Assembly: GCA_016789605.1 (NCBI GenBank)
Contig: JAEUQO010000223.1
Location: forward strand, 1-43,893
Length of the DNA: 43,893 nucleotides
Source: Acidobacteriota bacterium
GTDB lineage: Bacteria > Acidobacteriota > Blastocatellia > RBC074
Reading direction: 5' to 3'
The notes under the pieces: generated by a model
Told to the model about the DNA's origin: nothing
The model's input: the letters and a program-made list of their open reading frames with translations, nothing else
Database searches by the model: none
Translations under genes and position numbers: made by a program
Shown here: positions 1 to 8,997 of the stretch, in pieces
Layout: each line of letters begins with the position of its first letter
Numbering within the stretch: position 1 is the stretch's first letter

Positions 1-3000
1 GGATGATCTTTGAATTTTTCGCCAGGGCCGACGTCCGGGCAATTGGTGACACAGGGCGGCGGGAAGCAATTGGCTTCCATACAATTGCTGACAGACGTTG
101 TCGCGTCGTTGATGTTGTCGCTGTTGGTGTCGTAATTGACCCGGTAAGTCGTACAGAACCGTGTGCCGGGTTCGATGCTCTGACGCACACGCACCTGAAA
201 GGTAATGGTCTTGGTCGCGCCGGGCGCGATTTCACCATTCCATTCGATTTGCGACGCGCTGACTGTGCACGATCCGCCGCCCACCGACGAACAGGAACCC
301 GTAATTGCCGTTAACTGCACCGGCAACACCGCCACAAATTCAGCGCCTGCGTTGTCACGTTGCACGCCGTCGCCGCTGTTGGTCAGTTTGACTTCCATCG
401 TCAGAACATTGCCGCCGCCGATACAGGCGTCAGTGCCGCTGCCGCGCACGGAGATGTCCGTCGGAGAGAACTTGGCTCCTGGCGGCGCAGTGATGTTGAT
501 CGTAGACGTGCTGGAGTTGTTTGTACCTGTCGGGTCGGTCGTCGTTGCGCCCACCGTCGCGGTGTTGCTCAACGGACCAACTGGATAGGTGAAGGGCACG
601 CGAATCTTGATCGTCACAATCGCCTGATTGTTTGGCGCGGTGGGATCAAGCGAGCCGATGTTGCAAGTGACAGTTGCCGTACCCGTGCAAGTGCCTTTGG
701 TCGAGGTTGCCGAAACGAACTCGGTTCCGGTGGGCAATGCGTCGGTGACAGTGACTCCCGTCGCCGTTGACGGGCCGTTATTGGTGACTGTCAAGGTATA
801 CGTGACTTCGTCACCCGCGCGGGCAGGGCTGGGCGAAGCCGTCTTGGTGATTGCAACGTCAGCGCGCGGCTGGGTATTACTTGTCACCGTCGTCGTGTTA
901 TTGCCAGGATCAGGATCGGTGACACCAGTTGGCGGGGTCACGCTGGCTGTGTTGGCGATCGGGCCAGTCGCGTTTGCCGGGACTTGCGCGGTAACCGTGA
1001 ATGTTGCTGTGCCGCCATTCGCCAGATTGACCGTCGTGTTGATGTTGCCTGTGCCGCTTGCCGTGTTGCAGGCCGAACCTGATGACGCTGTACACGTCCA
1101 GGCGACGCCAGTCAGCACGCTTGGCATGGTGTCAGTGACAGTGGCTCCGGTGACGGGACTTGGGCCATCGTTGGTGACCGTGATCGTGTAGGTCAAGGTT
1201 GTGCCAGGAACGGCTTGCGTCGGGTTGGCCGTTTTGGCCACACGCAAGTTGGACAAACCGATAATCGTATCGGTGTCGGTCGCGGTGTTGTTGCCCGGCG
1301 TTGGATCGGTTGTGCCAGCGGGCGGCGTGATCGTTGCTGTATTGGTCAGTGAACCCAGCGCATCAGCCGCAACAGAGGCGGTCAAGGCGAAGGTTGCTGT
1401 GCCATTGGGCAGCAGCGTTACTTTAGCAGCGATATTGCCGGTGCCGCTTGAACTGCCGCAGCTTGAGCCAGCCGACGCCGTGCAAGTCCAGGAAGCGTTG
1501 GACAAGCCAGTCGGCAACGTATCGGCTACGTCAGCGTTGGTGGCTGCGCTGGGGCCATTATTGCGAACTGTGATGGTATACGTTACTGAGCTGCCAGCGT
1601 TGATGGTCGTGGCATTGTTGGTTTTGCTGATTGCCAGATCGGCACGGGGAGCCAACGTGGTCGAATCTGTCGCTGAATTGTTCGCGCTATTCGGATCGGT
1701 GATGCCGCTCGGCGTCGCCACGGAAGCGATGTTGGTCAGCGTTCCGGTTGCCGTGCTGGCGATGGTTGCCGTGACAGTAAACGTCGCCGTTCCGTTCACC
1801 GCCAGATTGACGGTTGCATTGATGCTGCCGTTGCCATTGGGCGTGCCGCAACTCGAACCTGCGGCTGCCGTGCAAGTCCAGGTTGCATTCGTCAGCGTGT
1901 TCGGCAAGTTGTCAGTGACGGTTGCGCCTGTGACTGCGACCGGGCCGCTGTTGCTGACGACAATTGTGTAAGTGATCTGCGAACCCGGCGTGCCGTTGCT
2001 GGCATTGTCTGTCTTGGTGATAGACAAATCTGCTTGCGGCGCAATCGGATTGGTTGCTGTGCTGGTGTTATTGCCACCAGTTGGATCGGTGGTGCCGTTT
2101 GGCGCTGAAACCGTCGCGACGTTGGTCAGTGTGCCGGACGCATTGCTGGAGAGCGTTGCCGTTAAAGCAAACGTGGCAGTGCCATTGGCGGCCAAATTGA
2201 CGGTGGCGTTGATGCTGCCAGAACCGCTAGGCGTGCCGCAGCTCGATCCTGCCGAAGCGGTGCAAGTCCACGTGGCATTGCTAAGCGAGCTGGGGAGGTT
2301 ATCAACGACCGTCGCACCCGTGACTGCACTCGGCCCGTTATTGGTGACTACGATGTTGTAGTTTACCGTCCCACCCGGCGTGACTTGTCCCGAGCCACCA
2401 GTTTTCGCGATTGCCAGGTCCGAAGACAGCAAAATCGCGTCGGCATCAGTCGCCGTATTGTTGCTGGTATTTGGATCTGTCACGCCACTAGGCGGAACGA
2501 TTGTGGCCGCGTTGGTCAAATTGCCGGTCGCTGTCGGGACTACTGTACCAGTAATTGACAGAGTGGCTGTGCCATTGGCCAACAAGGAAACCATCACATT
2601 GACGGAACCTGTGCCGCTTGCCGACGCGCAACTGGAACCGCTTGAGGCTGTACACGTCCACGAAACAGCCATCAATTTGTCAGACATTACGTCGGTCAAC
2701 AGCGAGTTGGTGACGGCACTAGGCCCGTTGTTGGTCGCCACAATCGTATAGGTTGTTTGCGCACCAGCCGTAACGGTTGTGGCGTTGTTGGTTTTGGTAA
2801 TGGACAAGTCGGCTGACGGTGTCAGTGTGTCTGTATCCGTTGCCGTATTGTTGTTCGGTGTTGGATCGGTTGTGCCCGTGGCTGGCGTCACGGTTGCGGT
2901 ATTTGTCAAAGACCCCGTCGCCGTGCTGGAAACCGTGCCTTTTAACGTAAAGGTCACGGTGCCATTGGCCGCAACGTCTACGGTTGTATTGATATTGCCG

Positions 3001-5585
3001 CTGCCGCTGGCTTGTCCGCAGCTCGATCCTGCCGAAGCTGCGCAAGTCCACGTCGCATTGGTGAGCGTGGCAGGCAGGATGTCCGAAACTGTCGCACCTA
3101 ACGCTGCGCTCGGTCCGGCATTGCTTACCACGATGGTGTACGTGGTTTGGGTGCCCGGCACAGAAGATGTGGCGCTGTTGGTTTTGGTAATCGCCAGGTC
3201 CGACGTTGCGCTGATCGTGTCTGTATCGGTGTCGCTATTATTGGCAGTGTTCGGGTCAGGAATATTCGCCGGGGGCGTCACCGTTACCGTATTGCTTAAA
3301 CTGCCTGTGGCATCGCTACGCACGGTACCATTCAGTTTGAAGGTTGCCGTTGCATTGGGCAACAAATTCACCGTTGTATTGATGCTGCCGGTGCCATTGG
3401 CTGCGCCACAGCTTCCGCCTGCACTGGCAGTGCAGGTCCAGGAAATATTGGTCAGTTTGGTTGGAATAATATCTGTCACGGTTGCCCCCGTGACTGTGCT
3501 GGGCCCGCTGTTGCGAACGGTGATCGTGTAGCTCACGTTCATGCCCGCGGTGACTGTCGTCACACCGTCTGATTTGGTTACAGACAGATCGCCTTGGGGT
3601 TGCAGTTGGTCAGTATCTGTAGCCGTATTGTTATTCGGATTCGGATCCACCGCACCTGCGGGCATTGTCACGGCTGCTGTGTTGGTCACTGTGCCGGTGG
3701 CAGATGGGTCTACTGTTGCTGTCAGAAGGAACGTTGCCGTGCCGCCATTGAGCAAATCCACCGTTGTATTGATGTTGCCGGTGTTGTTGGCCAATGAGCA
3801 TTTGGAGCCATTGGAGGCCGTGCAAGTCCAGGAAGGATTCAACAATACAGCTGGCACCGTATCGGCCACTTGTACGCCGAACACATCATTCGGTCCATTA
3901 TTGCGTACCACAATTGTGTAGGTGATGGGCGAACCCGGTATCGCGGTGACTTGATTGTCAGTTTTGGTAATTGACAGGTCAGTCGTCGTCGAGCAGAAGG
4001 GAATTGTGGCGAGTGCGGCATTCACTAGGCCGGTTGCGCCACCAGTCGTCCCGTTCGCAGGAAATTCCGAAATGGAAGGGGCTTGCGAAGAGCCGTGTCC
4101 TCCAGGATTGATTTGCGTGGTGATTGTGCCACCAGAAAAGGCGATGTAACCGCCGCCGCCGCCGCCGCCAGGGCCTTCTGATTCAGCGGCAAAGACACCG
4201 ACAGGAGGGAATTGGTTGCCGCCTGCGCCACCGTTTGCTTGGGCACTAAGGCCACTCAGGGTTTTGGCCGCAACGACAATCGTGCCGCCTGCGCCACCAC
4301 CACCTGCACCATCGCGGTTTTCATTACGGGTATCGCCGCCTTTACCGCCATTCGCCAACAGTGTGCCATTTCCGCTGACCGAATCTGCGATCAGGTAGAT
4401 CATGCCGCCGCCGTTGCCGCCTACGCCGCCTGCGTCATTGTTTTGCGCTCCTGCGCCGCCACCACCGCCGAAGAACACACGTGTCGCGGGGTCTTGCGGA
4501 GCTGGGCGACCACCGAGACCGCCGACTTCGCGACGATTGTCTCCGCCCCAAGCTGTGCTGCCAGGGCCTTGCGTCAACGCATCGGCATTATTCACGGCAT
4601 AGCTGTAACCACCGCGTCCGCCACCAGAAGAATCCGTGAGTTTGTTTCCGTTTGCGCTATAACTAGGATCAAGCTTCCACGCATCAGCACCAGGAACTGT
4701 GCCATTCATCACGCCTTGGCCTGTCCAAACTTTTCCGTTGTTTCCATTGCCGCCGCCGCCGCCGCCAGAATTGTGCGAGGTTCCGCCGCCGCCGCCATTG
4801 GCTGCTGCGCCACGACCGTACCGACCACCGACTAGGTCATAGTCTGCTTGATAACCCGCGAGGCTTTCCCCCTTCTCAGCGCCAAAATCCTGTTGGTTCG
4901 TAACATAATCTGTGCGCAGGCCGCCTCCACCGGCACCTGAGAGCGCACCACCGCGAAATCCGCGTTCGCTGACGTCAACGACACCATTAATGATGGCTGT
5001 GCTTTGTACGTGGATGGAAATGATACCGCCGATTTGGCCATTCCAGGGCGGAGCGGTTAGGGAGGCGCCTTGGTTGACGGTTAACGTTGTGTATTGAGGA
5101 ACGCGAATGATTTGGGTTTTGCCGCTGGCCGAATAGCTGTACCGCATGCCACCGCAAGGTGGGTTGACCGTGATGAGATTCCCATTGACGGCATTGACGG
5201 TGACGAATTCATAGCGACCGGCGCTATTCAAATTCGTTACTTGCCCATAATTCGCAGTATTGGAACTATCAATTGTCGCTCCAGACATCTGGATAATCAT
5301 GATCAGATCGCCTGGTGTCAATGTGGCTGGGTCCAATCCGCTGGCGCCGCCGGGATTTGTTACGGCGATTGTCGAAGCGCCCGCCGGGGCGTCTACCGCT
5401 AAGGCGGCATATCTGTTGACAATCGTATTGGGCGCTGTCACGACCAATGCGCCATCTTTACCAGCGATTTCGGCGCGTGTGACAACTGGCGTGTTCATCC
5501 AGTTCATAAATCCACGCAGCAGCGTGTGGTTGAGCGCAAGTGCAAACAACAAGAGAGTGGTGCAAACCAAGGTGAACTTTTTCAT
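1..5585 (-). CDS. giant exported glycine-rich/DUF11-repeat surface protein (partial, C-terminus beyond left edge)
   Basis: One reading frame stays open on the minus strand from ATG at 5585 to the left edge, giving 1861 codons with no stop. TTGAGGAACAG upstream contains a good ribosome site. Residues 1-22 form a signal peptide (MKKFTLVCTTLLLFALAL). Residues about 209-482 are a glycine-rich region full of GGGG and GGxGG runs. From about residue 534 come nine DUF11-type units (motifs DLxITKT, TYTIxVxNxGPS, WTC, NTATVTxP, DPxxxNNxAT), each with an anchor Tyr at residues 556+130k up to 1596. The last part (below nt 480) is a diverged Ig-like, cysteine-containing region. DUF11 modules are extracellular beta-sandwiches in bacterial surface proteins, so adhesion or matrix function is inferred. 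No partner gene is adjacent. The missing C-terminus would show whether there is an anchor or sorting signal. Confidence 0.9.
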   Translation of the reverse strand, partial: MKKFTLVCTTLLLFALALNHTLLRGFMNWMNTPVVTRAEIAGKDGALVVTAPNTIVNRYAALAVDAPAGASTIAVTNPGGASGLDPATLTPGDLIMIIQMSGATIDSSNTANYGQVTNLNSAGRYEFVTVNAVNGNLITVNPPCGGMRYSYSASGKTQIIRVPQYTTLTVNQGASLTAPPWNGQIGGIISIHVQSTAIINGVVDVSERGFRGGALSGAGGGGLRTDYVTNQQDFGAEKGESLAGYQADYDLVGGRYGRGAAANGGGGGTSHNSGGGGGGNGNNGKVWTGQGVMNGTVPGADAWKLDPSYSANGNKLTDSSGGGRGGYSYAVNNADALTQGPGSTAWGGDNRREVGGLGGRPAPQDPATRVFFGGGGGAGAQNNDAGGVGGNGGGMIYLIADSVSGNGTLLANGGKGGDTRNENRDGAGGGGAGGTIVVAAKTLSGLSAQANGGAGGNQFPPVGVFAAESEGPGGGGGGGYIAFSGGTITTQINPGGHGSSQAPSISEFPANGTTGGATGLVNAALATIPFCSTTTDLSITKTDNQVTAIPGSPITYTIVVRNNGPNDVFGVQVADTVPAVLLNPSWTCTASNGSKCSLANNTGNINTTVDLLNGGTATFLLTATVDPSATGTVTNTAAVTMPAGAVDPNPNNNTATDTDQLQPQGDLSVTKSDGVTTVTAGMNVSYTITVRNSGPSTVTGATVTDIIPTKLTNISWTCTASAGGSCGAANGTGSINTTVNLLPNATATFKLNGTVRSDATGSLSNTVTVTPPANIPDPNTANNSDTDTDTISATSDLAITKTNSATSSVPGTQTTYTIVVSNAGPSAALGATVSDILPATLTNATWTCAASAGSSCGQASGSGNINTTVDVAANGTVTFTLKGTVSSTATGSLTNTATVTPATGTTDPTPNNNTATDTDTLTPSADLSITKTNNATTVTAGAQTTYTIVATNNGPSAVTNSLLTDVMSDKLMAVSWTCTASSGSSCASASGTGSVNVMVSLLANGTATLSITGTVVPTATGNLTNAATIVPPSGVTDPNTSNNTATDADAILLSSDLAIAKTGGSGQVTPGGTVNYNIVVTNNGPSAVTGATVVDNLPSSLSNATWTCTASAGSSCGTPSGSGSINATVNLAANGTATFALTATLSSNASGTLTNVATVSAPNGTTDPTGGNNTSTATNPIAPQADLSITKTDNASNGTPGSQITYTIVVSNSGPVAVTGATVTDNLPNTLTNATWTCTAAAGSSCGTPNGNGSINATVNLAVNGTATFTVTATIASTATGTLTNIASVATPSGITDPNSANNSATDSTTLAPRADLAISKTNNATTINAGSSVTYTITVRNNGPSAATNADVADTLPTGLSNASWTCTASAGSSCGSSSGTGNIAAKVTLLPNGTATFALTASVAADALGSLTNTATITPPAGTTDPTPGNNTATDTDTIIGLSNLRVAKTANPTQAVPGTTLTYTITVTNDGPSPVTGATVTDTMPSVLTGVAWTCTASSGSACNTASGTGNINTTVNLANGGTATFTVTAQVPANATGPIANTASVTPPTGVTDPDPGNNTTTVTSNTQPRADVAITKTASPSPARAGDEVTYTLTVTNNGPSTATGVTVTDALPTGTEFVSATSTKGTCTGTATVTCNIGSLDPTAPNNQAIVTIKIRVPFTYPVGPLSNTATVGATTTDPTGTNNSSTSTINITAPPGAKFSPTDISVRGSGTDACIGGGNVLTMEVKLTNSGDGVQRDNAGAEFVAVLPVQLTAITGSCSSVGGGSCTVSASQIEWNGEIAPGATKTITFQVRVRQSIEPGTRFCTTYRVNYDTNSDNINDATTSVSNCMEANCFPPPCVTNCPDVGPGEKFKDH
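480..3990 (-). repeat. nine DUF11 repeat units in exact 390-bp phase
   Basis: The conserved Tyr codon of the TYTI motif falls at nt 800, 1190, 1580, 1970, 2360, 2750, 3140, 3530 and 3920. All eight intervals are exactly 390 bp (130 residues). The units have diverged in sequence but show no insertion or deletion between anchors. Each unit also carries a WTC motif and a second Cys about ten residues later. Confidence 0.9.
4140..4960 (-). repeat. glycine-rich coding region
   Basis: Encodes about residues 209-482 of the giant surface protein, rich in GGC/GGT runs (for example GGGGGG and GGVGGNGGG), seen on the plus strand as strings of gcc/ccg. Between the runs are motifs such as MIYLIADSVSGNGTLLANGG that look like strands of a beta-solenoid. 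The fold is an inference. Confidence 0.75.
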
Positions 5586-6319
5586 ACGTCTGTTCCTCAA
5601 GAAGCGGAGTGAGGCCGCTAGACCCGGCAAAAACTAATCATCTTTGCGAGTTTGTCCATGGCAAAGCGACCGAATACGCAACTCGCTTCTGCCGAGAGTC
5701 TGTCGAGGCAAGAGCTCGATTTAAAAGATCTGACTCGGGGGACGTAGCCATTTCAGGGTAATAATTTAGAGCCAATATGCAGGCACCAGACTCGCTATCA
5801 GTGCTTAAATAAATGCATAAATGCTTTGGTAGGGGCGTCTTAGCAATTTTGCGCGTGCAATACACCCAGCGCATTGCTGCTGAGTGATCGGGTAAGCCGC
5901 AATGTCCGCTGCGAACAAATTCTCGCAGTGGGGCACGGTCAAAAGTTGCAATAGCTGTATGTGTTCGCTTGCGGGATCAGCACGCCAGTGAGGACCAGCG
6001 TCCAGTGAGGATCACCACAGGTCAAAAGATAACTTAATTTAAATCTTCTGTCTACGCGTAAATCTGGCTGTACGTTTAAGTTGAGATAAGATTCTGGCGT
6101 ATCTATTCGTTTTTAATGATTTGGGTTCTGCGCGCCTGTCAGTTCCATTTTGATCAGATTAACCTCTATGAGCTGGTTTTGTGGAATTGTTGACTGCTCC
6201 AAGCGCGAGGACTGAGCAACCTTGTGCGCAATGGTCTCGCCGTGAACATTGCGCACTCTGCTGAGTCAGTCGCATTCCCCGCTGGTTAGTCGCCATTGCT
6301 CATACGACGACTGCGCTCG
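5586..6319. other. intergenic region, no convincing gene
   Basis: Separates the minus-strand surface protein from the plus-strand BlaI operon, so it should hold promoters for both. The only notable ORF (5638-5874, minus) has no family features or ribosome site. An imperfect 16-17 bp direct repeat (CCAGTGAGGA) lies at about 5984-6016. I could not place a convincing promoter for the surface protein. Confidence 0.5.
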
Positions 6320-6380
6320 ATGCTAAAAAAATAGCATTAGCGCTTGACGCGATTAGCTCGTGATGCTATTTTTTTAGCAC
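6320..6380 (+). promoter_or_regulatory. promoter flanked by two BlaI-type operator dyads
   Basis: Two copies of a dyad, ATGCTA-N6-TAGCAT at 6320-6337 (A6 centre) and ATGCTA-N6-TAGCAC at 6363-6380 (T6 centre), lie with centres 43 bp apart. Between them is TTGACG (6344-6349), a 17-bp spacer and TATTTT (6367-6372). The second dyad therefore covers the -10 and the expected start of transcription near 6379. Paired dyads over the promoter are the known layout for BlaI/MecI repressors, and a BlaI-family gene follows at once. The two 17-bp arms TGCTA-A6-TAGCAT also form a perfect inverted repeat with each other. Confidence 0.8.
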
Positions 6381-6440
6381 TGCTGAGAGGGCTCAGTGTT
6401 TGTCCGGCTAATTAGGTTAAGAAGGTTGAGCGAGAAAACC

Positions 6441-6830
6441 ATGACACAAAAATCCCATGTACATCTTAGCCGTCGAGAACGGCAGATTATGGATATCGTC
6501 TACCAACGCGGACAGGCGACAGCAGCAGAAGTGATGGAGCAATTACCTGATCCTCCTAGTTATTCAGCCGTACGCGCAATGCTGCGGTTATTGGAAGAGA
6601 AGGGCTACCTGCGACACGAGCAAGACGGCCCACGTTATCTTTTTAAGCCAACCTTGGCGCGCGAAAAGGCGCGCAAATCGGCACTTAAGCAAATGTTGCA
6701 AACCTTTTTCGACGGTTCGACAGAACAGGCTGTCGCAGCCTTATTGGACATGTCGCGCTCCAAATTAAGTGAAGATGAGCTTGAACGTCTCTCACAATTG
6801 ATCGAAGACGCAAGAAAGGAAGGACGGTAA
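6441..6830 (+). CDS. BlaI/MecI/CopY-family transcriptional repressor
   Basis: A 129-residue winged-helix repressor. LSRRERQIMDIVYQRGQATA near the N-terminus and the recognition-helix segment SYSAVRAMLRLLEEKGYL are hallmarks of the BlaI/MecI family, which binds DNA as a dimer and is inactivated when a membrane M56 peptidase cuts it. The C-terminal helical part (about residues 80-129) would be the dimerization region. I chose ATG 6441 because it gives the usual family length. A GTG at 6396 in the same frame, behind GAGAGG, would add 15 residues and cannot be excluded. It likely represses its own operon through the dyads at 6320-6380. The next gene starts two bases after its stop, which implies translational coupling. 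Confidence 0.9.
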   Translation: MTQKSHVHLSRRERQIMDIVYQRGQATAAEVMEQLPDPPSYSAVRAMLRLLEEKGYLRHEQDGPRYLFKPTLAREKARKSALKQMLQTFFDGSTEQAVAALLDMSRSKLSEDELERLSQLIEDARKEGR

Positions 6831-6832
6831 AG

Positions 6833-8953
6833 ATGCTATCACTCGCATTACAATTGCCCGCCGAAATGCCTGAACTCTCAGCTCAAGTGTCATTTTTCTT
6901 GGATATGTCCCTCAAAGGGGGATTGGTATTGTTATTGGCTGCAATCCTGTCCTGGCAATTACAGCGTCTATCGGCAGCAGCTAGGCATTTGGTCTGGAGC
7001 GTCGCCCTGGCAAGCGTTCTACTTTTGCCGATCTTTTCCTTGAGCCTACCCCATTGGCAATTGCCGATTTCTTCACCTTGGGCTGCTGGTGTTTTGCTTA
7101 CCGCAAAAGAGAAGCCAGCGCAGCTTGATCAAAAACGGATTCCTTTAGGTGTTGCCACTGCGTCAACTGACGGACTTGCGTTGCAGGAAAGCGCTGTTCC
7201 TGCCGAATTAAAAACGGCGCAACGTTCGATTGCTGCCATTGAACCCGCTGGCACGAGTGAATGGAGCTGGGCGAGGCTCCTACTAGCGATTTGGGCTGCG
7301 GGGGCAATGTTAGTCATTGGGCGGGTTGTGCTGGGAATGGTTCGCCTTGGATCTCTCACACGTCGCGCTGTACGGATCGCTGACAGTGACTGGCTTTCAT
7401 TGGCTCGCGAATCAGCTGCGCATTTGGGATTACAGCGTAACGTCAGGCTCTATCAAAGCGAACAGGTGGAACTGCCGTTAACCTGGGGCTGGTGGCGTTC
7501 GGTTGTGCTTTTGCCTGCAGAATCGCAGCAGTGGTCTACTGAATGCCGTCGCATTGTGTTGCTGCACGAGCTGACGCACATCAAACGCTGGGACTGCTTG
7601 TTGCAATCCATCGCACAACTTGCTTGTGCGGTTTACTGGTTCAATCCGTTGGTTTGGTGGGGCGCGCGGCAGTTGCGTGTCGAACGCGAAATGGCGTGTG
7701 ATGACCAGGTGCTCGCCGTGGGCACCAAGGCGTCAGATTATGCGAGCACCTTGGTTGAAGTCGCGAGTTTGTTACGTCTTGAACGTTATCCCTCGCCAGT
7801 TGCTGTCGGAATGGCCTGCTCGCATTTAGAAAGCCGCGTGCGCTCGATCCTGGACCCACAGTTGTCCCGCAAAGGCGTTAACCGAAGACGTATCGTGGCC
7901 GTCAGTTTGGCTGCCTGTGCGTTGTTAGCTCCTCTTGCTATGTTACAGGCAAAAGGAAATGCTGCTGCTTCACAAGCATCAGCGCCGAAATCAGATGACG
8001 TTCTCGTCGCAAGCCATTTGTTAACTCCAGTGTTTGGCACAGGCTTGCAAAAGCAAGGTGCGAATGCGTCCGCTGGAAAGGTGACAGATGAAGTTGCGCC
8101 AGAAATGGAAGATGCGCTCGACGCACAAGACAAGGCGCAAAGTGCTGGGCAGACCGTTGGACAGGGAAGTGGCAAATCTTCCGAACTCACTGTCGAACAG
8201 TTGATTGAAATGAAGGCTGTCGGTGTGACGCCAGAATTCATCGAAGCGATGCGGAAAGCGGGCTATGAACAGCTCTCAGTTCGCGAATTGGTTGAATTGC
8301 GGGCGGTTGGCGTGACGGATGGGTTTCTGAAGGAAGTTGCAGGCTGGAGTCAGAAGAAGCTGACCGCACGTGAATTGGTTGAGATCAGAACCTCAGGGCT
8401 GACGAACGACTATATAAACGCCATGGGGCGCGCGGGATACGGCGGCATTCCGCTTCAGCGATTGATCGAAATGCGCCACCTCGGTGTCACGCCGGAATAC
8501 GCAGCGCAAATGCGTGAGCAAGGCTTCGACAATTTGACGCCAGAAAAATTGGTAAGCTTGCGAGCATTGGGCGTAAGCGCGGAGTTTGCCAAGGAAGCGC
8601 AGAATTGGGGCTTTGGCAAATTCAACGCAGAACAACTGATAGAAATCAAGGCGCTCGGCATCACACCCGAATACGCACGCCAAATGAAAGCGCTCGGATT
8701 TGATGCGTTGAGCTTGAACAATCTGGTGGAACTAAAATCGCTCGGCGTCAATGAAACCTATGTCAAAGAGATGCGCAGCCTGGGTTTTGACAAACTGTCG
8801 CCAGAGCAATTGATCGAGATGAAAGCTCTTGGCGTGACGCCTGAGTACGTCAAAAAGATGCGCGCCGCCGGGTTAAAGAACGTCTCGGTCAATCAATTGA
8901 TCGAATTGAAAGCCACGGGCATGGACAAGATTCTGACCAAAGAGAATCGCTGA
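6833..8953 (+). CDS. BlaR1/MecR1-like M56 metallopeptidase with 29-residue repeat sensor tail
   Basis: Membrane zinc peptidase of 706 residues, expected to cleave the co-encoded BlaI-type repressor on sensing an outside signal. Hydrophobic segments lie at about residues 25-45, 50-68, 143-165 and 345-362. The zinc motif HELTH is at 245-249 and the third ligand is probably E286 in EREMACD, as in family M56. After the last membrane segment, instead of the penicillin-binding domain of BlaR1, comes a low-complexity linker and then eight exact 29-residue repeats from residue 452 to 683, plus a 23-residue partial copy. Each repeat has the pattern LxxxxLIEMKALGVTPEYxxxMRxxGF. The signal it senses is unknown; there is no SxxK penicilloyl site in the tail. 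The following exported protein has the same repeats. Confidence 0.9.
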   Translation: MLSLALQLPAEMPELSAQVSFFLDMSLKGGLVLLLAAILSWQLQRLSAAARHLVWSVALASVLLLPIFSLSLPHWQLPISSPWAAGVLLTAKEKPAQLDQKRIPLGVATASTDGLALQESAVPAELKTAQRSIAAIEPAGTSEWSWARLLLAIWAAGAMLVIGRVVLGMVRLGSLTRRAVRIADSDWLSLARESAAHLGLQRNVRLYQSEQVELPLTWGWWRSVVLLPAESQQWSTECRRIVLLHELTHIKRWDCLLQSIAQLACAVYWFNPLVWWGARQLRVEREMACDDQVLAVGTKASDYASTLVEVASLLRLERYPSPVAVGMACSHLESRVRSILDPQLSRKGVNRRRIVAVSLAACALLAPLAMLQAKGNAAASQASAPKSDDVLVASHLLTPVFGTGLQKQGANASAGKVTDEVAPEMEDALDAQDKAQSAGQTVGQGSGKSSELTVEQLIEMKAVGVTPEFIEAMRKAGYEQLSVRELVELRAVGVTDGFLKEVAGWSQKKLTARELVEIRTSGLTNDYINAMGRAGYGGIPLQRLIEMRHLGVTPEYAAQMREQGFDNLTPEKLVSLRALGVSAEFAKEAQNWGFGKFNAEQLIEIKALGITPEYARQMKALGFDALSLNNLVELKSLGVNETYVKEMRSLGFDKLSPEQLIEMKALGVTPEYVKKMRAAGLKNVSVNQLIELKATGMDKILTKENR
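8186..8950 (+). repeat. 29-residue (87-bp) repeat array in the M56 peptidase
   Basis: Eight full 29-residue units and one partial unit, with L at positions 1 and 6, a (M/L/I)(K/R) pair, G at 13 and a closing G(F/Y). All full units are exactly 87 bp long. The spacing of leucines and charged residues suggests helix-turn-helix solenoid units. Confidence 0.85.
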
Positions 8954-8997
8954 GCCAGTCCAGTCATTGACCATAAAAAACAACGAGGAGGTAGCGG

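Noticed and set aside
480..3990. Regular spaced repeats as a possible CRISPR array
   Set aside because: The period is 390 bp, the repeats are diverged and they form one open coding frame.
3..4149. Series of plus-strand ORFs of 100-256 residues
   Set aside because: They are antisense to the DUF11 gene; their repeated sequence and 390-bp spacing come from the repeats on the other strand, and none has a ribosome site.
5638..5874. Minus-strand 78-residue ORF
   Set aside because: No ribosome site, no recognisable pattern, and it lies in an otherwise noncoding gap.
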